From CALMEH01 sp964548225 (GTDB taxonomy: Bacteria > Acidobacteriota > Blastocatellia > Pyrinomonadales > Pyrinomonadaceae), in NCBI GenBank assembly GCA_964548225.1, contig CAZJQP010000001.1, positions 62,001-126,000 on the forward strand: a DNA stretch of 64,000 nt, in the 5' to 3' direction. The first letter of the stretch is position 1, and every line of letters begins with the position of its first letter. The notes beneath the pieces are model-generated. The model ran no database searches, was not told the DNA's origin, and worked only from the letters and a program-made list of their open reading frames with translations. The translations under genes and the position numbers were made by a program. Below, one piece after another: positions 59,239 to 64,000 of the stretch.

Positions 59239-60660
59239 ATGAATAAATTGATTGCAAATATTTGGCTGAGAGCGTGTTTCGTGGTGCTTTCGGTATTTAT
59301 TTTTTTCGGCAACGGCTTCGGGCAAAATTGTGAAGCTGTGCCGAATGAAATCTTGCTTGACCTCGTAAATCAAACGGATTTACCCGCAGTTGCCGTGCAA
59401 TACGGTTTGAATCCGACACCGATAAGTTCGGTTGGCACGCCACCGACTTATCGAATGCAAATCACAAACGGGCAAACTGCTTGCCAAGTTGCCGCCGCAA
59501 TGCAGGGCGATGCGCGAATTTCTCAAAAAGAGTCGAATCGGACAGTAAAATTACCCGAAAAAAACGGTTTGGATTGGACAAACGGACAATCTTGGTCAAT
59601 CGGACAATCTTGGTCAATCGGCGGAAGCGCAAAAGGTTTTCATAAACAATGGTTTCCCGATATGATACGGCTTCCGCAAGCGCATAAAATTTCAACCGGA
59701 CAGGACATAATTGTCGCAGTTTTGGACACGGGAATTGATTTAAATCATCCGGCTTTTGCGGGAAAATTAGTTCCCGGCTACGATTTTGTTGACAACGACA
59801 ACAATCCGTCGGAAGTCGGCGTTTTGCATCAAAGTCCGTCTTACGGACACGGCACACACGTTGCGGGAATCATTCTTCTCACCGCGCCGAATGTGAAAAT
59901 TATGCCGCTTCGCGTTTTGGATGCAAACGGCGAAGGAAATCTTTGGCGAATAAAAGATGCGTTGGTTTTTGCGGCTCAAAACGGCGCGAAAATTGTTAAT
60001 ATGAGTTTTGGCTATCCGCAAGATTTTTCCTCGCAAAGCAATACTTTTTTACACGACCTTTTTCAAGGCTGCGACAGTCTTCCTAATGCTCCGGGACAAC
60101 AACAATTTCCCGAACTCGACAATCGAATTATGCTGGTTGTTACCGGCGCAGGAAACGGCGGACAGATTGTAAATGGGACAACCATCGGCACAAAAAGAAT
60201 CTTTCCGGGAGCGGAACGGGGCATTACGCCCGCTGATAATAACGGAATTGACGACAATTTATTAAATGTCGGCGCAAGCACTCGTTACGATAACCTTGCC
60301 TTATTTTCGACAATGGCAGATGCTACTAACAACGATGACCGTTGGGTAAGAACAGTCGCGCCGGGAGAAAACATTGTCAGCACACTTCCGGGCGGACGTT
60401 ACGGCGTTTGGTCGGGAACTTCAATGTCTGCGCCGATTGTTTCGGGAATCGCCGCGCTAGTTTTGCAAGTGCGTCCTGTTGTTCTACCAAACAGAACTAT
60501 GTCGGTGGTCGTTGACGAAATTGAAGAAACAGGATTTGGCTGGGAATGTGTAGTTCCTTCGAGAAGTATTAATATGAAGACCTCAAGAATTGACGCGCTT
60601 CGAGCGGTTCTGAATGACCAAACGCCTATTACCACAACGCCAGCGGCTTGTCAGAATTGA
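59239..60660 (+). CDS. Secreted subtilisin-like serine protease
   Basis: A 473-aa S8 peptidase with signal peptide (cleavage near GFGQ) and an inhibitor-like pro-region (residues 30-110). The catalytic triad is D163 (VAVLDTGID), H204 (YGHGTHVAG) and S395 (SGTSMSAP). Residues 112-124 hold a short tandem duplication (two copies of QSWSIG). It lies 84 bp downstream of the CHAT gene, with GAGGAAG before the ATG. It may be the exported effector of the sigma-CHAT cassette, but ordinary degradative proteases look the same. Confidence 0.93.
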   Translation: MNKLIANIWLRACFVVLSVFIFFGNGFGQNCEAVPNEILLDLVNQTDLPAVAVQYGLNPTPISSVGTPPTYRMQITNGQTACQVAAAMQGDARISQKESNRTVKLPEKNGLDWTNGQSWSIGQSWSIGGSAKGFHKQWFPDMIRLPQAHKISTGQDIIVAVLDTGIDLNHPAFAGKLVPGYDFVDNDNNPSEVGVLHQSPSYGHGTHVAGIILLTAPNVKIMPLRVLDANGEGNLWRIKDALVFAAQNGAKIVNMSFGYPQDFSSQSNTFLHDLFQGCDSLPNAPGQQQFPELDNRIMLVVTGAGNGGQIVNGTTIGTKRIFPGAERGITPADNNGIDDNLLNVGASTRYDNLALFSTMADATNNDDRWVRTVAPGENIVSTLPGGRYGVWSGTSMSAPIVSGIAALVLQVRPVVLPNRTMSVVVDEIEETGFGWECVVPSRSINMKTSRIDALRAVLNDQTPITTTPAACQN

Positions 60661-60684
60661 AATAGTTATCATCCGGAAATAATC

Positions 60685-60720
60685 AAAATACCAATCTGAA
60701 ACAAGGTTGGTATTTTTTTT
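60685..60720 (+). terminator. Terminator after the subtilisin gene
   Basis: AAAATACCAA at 60685-60694 pairs perfectly with TTGGTATTTT at 60707-60716, followed by T. Confidence 0.88.
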
Positions 60721-60850
60721 TGCGAAATTTTCAAATCAACTGTCTTTTTCGATTAATTCTTTGCACTGTTCGTATGAAAGCCGCATATATTGGGCAAATT
60801 TTTACAGATGCGGACATTAAAAAGGAATAAATAGGAAGGTAGAAAAAATA

Positions 60851-62983
60851 ATGAAAAAGAACAAAAAAAATAAGCAAATGTGGAAAGTTGCATTGGTATT
60901 TGTCGCGGTTTTTGCTTGGGTGGCAATGCCGTTTTTGATGCAGGAAAAGGTTTCGGCGGGCGGCGTTCCGATTCTTGTCAGAACTGCGAATTTGGTGTCG
61001 CCGACAGGAAGCGTTAATCCGCACGGCGCGTCTGAATATCAGCTTTATGCCGACGGCAACCGTGAGCTTGAAGTTGAAGTCGAAGACGTAAATCTTCCGG
61101 CAGGAACGGTTTTGGACGCGATTGTGGACGGCAACAACATCGGACAGATAATTTTAGCCGCCGACCAACGTGGAAGATTGAAACTCCGCACCGAAGATGG
61201 TCAAACCGTGCCGGTTACTGAAGACGGCGATTTGGTTGAAGTCAAAAACGGTGCAACTCTTTTAGTTAGCGGTGTTTTGAACGGTGGCGGACCGAATCCA
61301 ACACCTTCGCCGAGCGGTTCGCCGACGGCTTCACCAAGCGGTTCGCCCACAGGAACTCCAACAGGAACTCCGACCGGAACTCCAACAGGTTCACCGAGTC
61401 CGAGTCCGAGTGCGTCGCCAAACAGTGGTGATTTGTTCGCAGGTTTGTCGGGAGCAACCATTAACGGTGTTGTGCCGCGTGGATTTGCACAATATGAATT
61501 GCACAGCAGTCGGCGCGAATTGGAAGTCCGCGTTTCACAAATCAATCTGCCGGGCGGAACTTCGCTAGGTGTAGCGGTTGACGGCACATCAGTTGGAAAT
61601 TTGATTTTGGAATCGGACGGCGATGGGAGATTGCGTCTGCGTTCGGATAATGGAGATAATGTGCCGAATATTGCCGCAGGTTCGACAATTTCAGTTCGCA
61701 ACGGTGCAAACCAAATTCTTTCGGGAACTTTTGGCGGAGCAACCCCGACTCCTTCGCCTTCGCCGGGCGTAACGCCAAGTCCTTCGCCGAGTCCGAGCCA
61801 GGGAAGATATTTTGAAACGCATCCGACCGGAAACGGCGTTACTCCGCCGGTTACGACAACAGCAAATGCGGAGTTCAAAGTCTTTTTGAACGAAACGGAA
61901 ACGCAAGCAACTTTGACAGCTGAATTTCACAATCTTTCGAGCGCACAAACGGGTGCGAGAATCGAAACAACAGTTGGCACAGCGGCAGTTATTCACAGTT
62001 TTCCAACGATAGGTGGAACAAACGGAAATCTTGCAACGGCAACAATTAGCGTTACGCCCGTGCAGGTTCAACAGCTTCGTGCAGGTCTTTGGTTTGCGGT
62101 TATTACGAGTGCAAATAATCCAAACGGCGAGGTTGGCGGAATTTTTACACAGCATTCAAATCGCGGCGATTTTGACGGCGACGGAAGCAATGATTTTTCA
62201 GTTTATCGTCCTTCGACAGGAGTTTGGTATTCACAAAACAGTCAAGGATTTTCGGCGCAAACTTTCGGTTCGGCAACGGATGTTCCGGTTTCGGCTGATT
62301 ACGACGGTGACGGAAGAACTGATTCGGCAGTTTTCCGAAATGTCGGCGGAAGCGGTGTTTGGGAAATCAAACGCAGTTCGGACAACGGCGTTACCGCAAC
62401 ACAATTCGGTCTTGCAACCGATATTCCCGTGCGTGGCGATTTTGATGGCGACGGACGCAATGATGTTGCCGTGTTCAGACCTTCGACAGGTGTTTGGTAT
62501 GTTCAAAAATCGAATAACACAGGCTTTATCATCGTCCAATTCGGCACGAACGGCGACAAAGCACTAGCCGCTGATTTTGACGGCGACGGACGCGACGACA
62601 TCGTAATTTTCCGACCTTCGACAGGCGTTTGGTATTGGATTAGAAGTTCAAACGGCTCAATCGGCATCGTCCAATTCGGCACGAACGGCGATGTTCCGCT
62701 CAAAGGCGATTTCGACGGCGACGGACGCGAAGACATCTCGGTTTGGCGACCTTCGACAGGCGTTTGGTATATCTGGAAAAGTTCGGATAATGGTTTCGAT
62801 ATTCGCCAATTCGGGTTGGACGGCGACGTTCCCGTAGCCGGAAATTACGATGGTGATACGAAAACCGACATCGTAATTTTCCGACCTTCGACGGGCGTTT
62901 GGTATATCTGGAGAAGCATTGACAATACTTTTGAATATCGGCAATTCGGTTTGAACGGCGATATTCCGACGGTTGCCCAATAA
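60851..62983 (+). CDS. Secreted protein with Pro/Ser/Thr linkers, CHRD-like domain and FG-GAP repeats
   Basis: A 710-aa protein with signal peptide (basic N-terminus, hydrophobic core, cleavage near KVSAGG). Two homologous beta modules (residues about 40-135 and 195-295: ANLVSPTGSVNPHG.../SGATINGVVPRGFAQYELH) are each followed by a PTPSPS-type linker. A CHRD-like region (AEFKVFLNETETQATLTAEFHNLSS, LRAGLWFAVITSANNPNGEVGG) and six FG-GAP units (DFDGDGRNDVAVFRPSTGVWYVQKS and similar) follow. Probably a surface or extracellular binding protein. Its transcript ends at the terminator at 63167. Confidence 0.9.
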   Translation: MKKNKKNKQMWKVALVFVAVFAWVAMPFLMQEKVSAGGVPILVRTANLVSPTGSVNPHGASEYQLYADGNRELEVEVEDVNLPAGTVLDAIVDGNNIGQIILAADQRGRLKLRTEDGQTVPVTEDGDLVEVKNGATLLVSGVLNGGGPNPTPSPSGSPTASPSGSPTGTPTGTPTGTPTGSPSPSPSASPNSGDLFAGLSGATINGVVPRGFAQYELHSSRRELEVRVSQINLPGGTSLGVAVDGTSVGNLILESDGDGRLRLRSDNGDNVPNIAAGSTISVRNGANQILSGTFGGATPTPSPSPGVTPSPSPSPSQGRYFETHPTGNGVTPPVTTTANAEFKVFLNETETQATLTAEFHNLSSAQTGARIETTVGTAAVIHSFPTIGGTNGNLATATISVTPVQVQQLRAGLWFAVITSANNPNGEVGGIFTQHSNRGDFDGDGSNDFSVYRPSTGVWYSQNSQGFSAQTFGSATDVPVSADYDGDGRTDSAVFRNVGGSGVWEIKRSSDNGVTATQFGLATDIPVRGDFDGDGRNDVAVFRPSTGVWYVQKSNNTGFIIVQFGTNGDKALAADFDGDGRDDIVIFRPSTGVWYWIRSSNGSIGIVQFGTNGDVPLKGDFDGDGREDISVWRPSTGVWYIWKSSDNGFDIRQFGLDGDVPVAGNYDGDTKTDIVIFRPSTGVWYIWRSIDNTFEYRQFGLNGDIPTVAQ

Positions 62984-62984
62984 A

Positions 62985-63079
62985 GTTTAGAGTTACGCCT
63001 TCAGGCGTGAAATGAATTTGAGTGAAATCAACTTGAATTTTTATCAAACGACTTCACGCCTAAAGGTGTAACTCTGAAC
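62985..63079. repeat. REP-like inverted-repeat element, copy 4 (short form)
   Basis: Left GTTTAGAGTT then ACGCC-TTCA-GGCGT; right ACGCC-TAAA-GGTGT then AACTCTGAAC. Lacks the inner GCGAAGC hairpins of copies 1-3. It lies in the 3' untranslated region of the CHRD/FG-GAP gene. Confidence 0.8.
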
Positions 63080-63166
63080 CGAAAAGCAACGTCAATTAAA
63101 AACAAAACATCCAAGACTTGCTTCTGAAAGTTATTAACAGTAAAAGAAGTTATCGCTTGAATGTTC

Positions 63167-63206
63167 GCCTTAACTGCTTGCCCTCCTCGCAGTTAAGGCT
63201 TTTTTG
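63167..63206 (+). terminator. Rho-independent terminator
   Basis: GCCTTAACTGC at 63167-63177 pairs perfectly with GCAGTTAAGGC at 63189-63199, followed by six T. It ends the transcript of the CHRD/FG-GAP gene. Confidence 0.92.
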
Positions 63207-63229
63207 AATGTTGAACGAAAGATTACTCC

Positions 63230-63766
63230 TCATTCAGCATTTTTCAAGATTCCTTCAATCTGTTTGATGTGTCGCAGTTCGTGTCCGCCAATGAGCGCGA
63301 GCCAATCGTGCGCCGTCAAGTCACCGAAAAACGGATGCGGAAATTTGAAATCGGAACATTCGACTGACTCAAACATCGGGCGAAGTTCTTCTAATTTTTC
63401 GCGTGTTTCGGCTAATTTCACAAAAGATTCTTCAATCGTTTTTGTTCCTGTCGGGCGAACACGGTCAGGCGCTTCAAATTTTAAGGTTTGTCCGGCGGCG
63501 GCTTTTTGCAAAAATTCGCCGGAGATTTTTGCTTCACCGGTTGCCGCCGCGCCTTTTGCCTTGGCTTCATTGAGCATTTTGGTGCAGATTTTCATCATTC
63601 CTTCTTGCACAATGGCAATATGTTCGACAATATTTTCAATCGTCCAATCGCCTTTTTCAGTCAGAAGATTTTTTTGTTCATCGGTTAAATTTCCAACGGT
63701 TGAATTTAATTTCTCGCGGATTTTATCGTTCGCCGCATAGATTTCGGAGATATTTTGATAATTCAT
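63230..63766 (-). CDS. DinB-superfamily four-helix-bundle protein
   Basis: A 178-aa protein starting MNYQNISEIY. The three histidines of the DinB/YfiT metal site are in VEHIAIVQEGM, LTAHDWLALIGGHELRHIKQI (the last helix). Family members are thiol transferases or of unknown function. The start at 63766 is chosen because it lies 4 bp after the stop of the upstream gene on the same strand; longer frames overlap that gene's coding end. Confidence 0.88.
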   Translation of the reverse strand: MNYQNISEIYAANDKIREKLNSTVGNLTDEQKNLLTEKGDWTIENIVEHIAIVQEGMMKICTKMLNEAKAKGAAATGEAKISGEFLQKAAAGQTLKFEAPDRVRPTGTKTIEESFVKLAETREKLEELRPMFESVECSDFKFPHPFFGDLTAHDWLALIGGHELRHIKQIEGILKNAE

Positions 63767-63770
63767 AGTT

Positions 63771-64000
63771 TTATTTTTGATTCGTTGTTGGAATCGCTTG
63801 TGGAGAAAAAACCAAACGATGCCAACGGAAATAGCTTCGCACATTGTTTGCCGAGTTTTCAAATAATTTTTGATAGCCGGTTTGCAGATAAAGCATATTC
63901 GGTTCTGTCCATTTCAAATCAACAATCGGATTAAACCAAACCTTTGCGTCTTCGTCAATCTCGGTGCTAACAACGGCGTTTGTGTTCGTGTTCGTTTCAA
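63771..64000 (-). CDS. 3' end of an unknown protein, N-terminus beyond the window
   Basis: The reverse strand is open from the right edge to a TAA at 63771-63773, giving about 76 C-terminal residues: TNTNTNAVVSTEIDEDAK, then VDLKWTEPNMLYLQTGYQK and SYFRWHRLVFSPQ. The Asn/Thr linker recalls the tail of the LivK-type lipoprotein. Too little is present to name a family. The gene ends 4 bp before the DinB-like gene and probably forms an operon with it. Confidence 0.7.
   Translation of the reverse strand, partial: ETNTNTNAVVSTEIDEDAKVWFNPIVDLKWTEPNMLYLQTGYQKLFENSANNVRSYFRWHRLVFSPQAIPTTNQK

Noticed and set aside
55108..60660. A type III-E CRISPR (Craspase) locus
   Set aside because: TPR-CHAT and a sigma factor are present but there is no Cas7-11, no repeat array and no cas1/cas2. 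Only an analogy is proposed.

Overview
The window reads as one contig of a moderately AT-rich draft genome (one 10-N scaffold gap at 4059-4068), most likely an Acidobacteriota member of the Blastocatellia/Pyrinomonadales type. This is inferred from the gene families: an ECF sigma factor next to a kinase-TPR protein, several secreted FG-GAP/VCBS-repeat and delta-60-repeat proteins, a DUF1800/DUF1501 pair, TPR-CHAT and FecR proteins, and Asn/Thr-rich linkers. No rRNA, tRNA, transposase, integrase or CRISPR array was seen.

Layout. 1-10 kb: secreted delta-60-repeat protein (cut by the left edge), an orphan HExxH protein, a divergent ECF sigma factor, a Ser/Thr kinase with TPR tail (interrupted by the scaffold gap) and a large secreted FG-GAP protein. 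10-20 kb: a 21-bp tandem array, sixA, mscL, then a reverse-strand operon (NTF2-like protein, serine hydrolase, LytS/LytR-type two-component pair, 5-formyl-THF cyclo-ligase), a small basic protein, an M1-peptidase-like protein that has lost its zinc ligands, and a PHP phosphoesterase. 20-30 kb: a DISARM-like defence module (drmA and drmB plus two tightly coupled unknown genes, without methyltransferase or drmC), flanked by an SRPBCC protein and a PLP decarboxylase. 30-35 kb: a livKHMGF branched-chain amino-acid-type ABC importer. 35-49 kb: PpiD-like chaperone, TerC, FecR, a second 21-bp array, LarA-like racemase, FG-GAP protein, DUF1800/DUF1501 pair, small CxxC protein, S1/P1 nuclease. 49-53 kb: a tight operon of M20 peptidase, orphan beta-class DNA methyltransferase, CPBP protease and exonuclease III. 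53-61 kb: XRE regulator and coiled-coil protein; then histidine phosphatase, nitroreductase, ECF sigma factor, unknown 162-aa protein, TPR-CHAT protease and subtilisin. 61-64 kb: CHRD/FG-GAP surface protein, DinB-like protein and the 3' end of another gene.

The most interesting items are (i) the reduced DISARM-like locus, (ii) the sigma factor/unknown protein/TPR-CHAT/subtilisin cassette, which resembles protease-controlled sigma-factor circuits, (iii) a family of four intergenic elements whose arms each carry a mini-hairpin with variable, self-compensating stems and conserved TTYA/TRAA loops, (iv) two unrelated arrays sharing an exact 21-bp period, and (v) many intercistronic quasi-palindromes built from short repeated words, some of which also appear in frame inside genes. 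Starts were chosen from Shine-Dalgarno sites, signal peptides and gene spacing. No database search was possible, so family names rest on recognised motifs.
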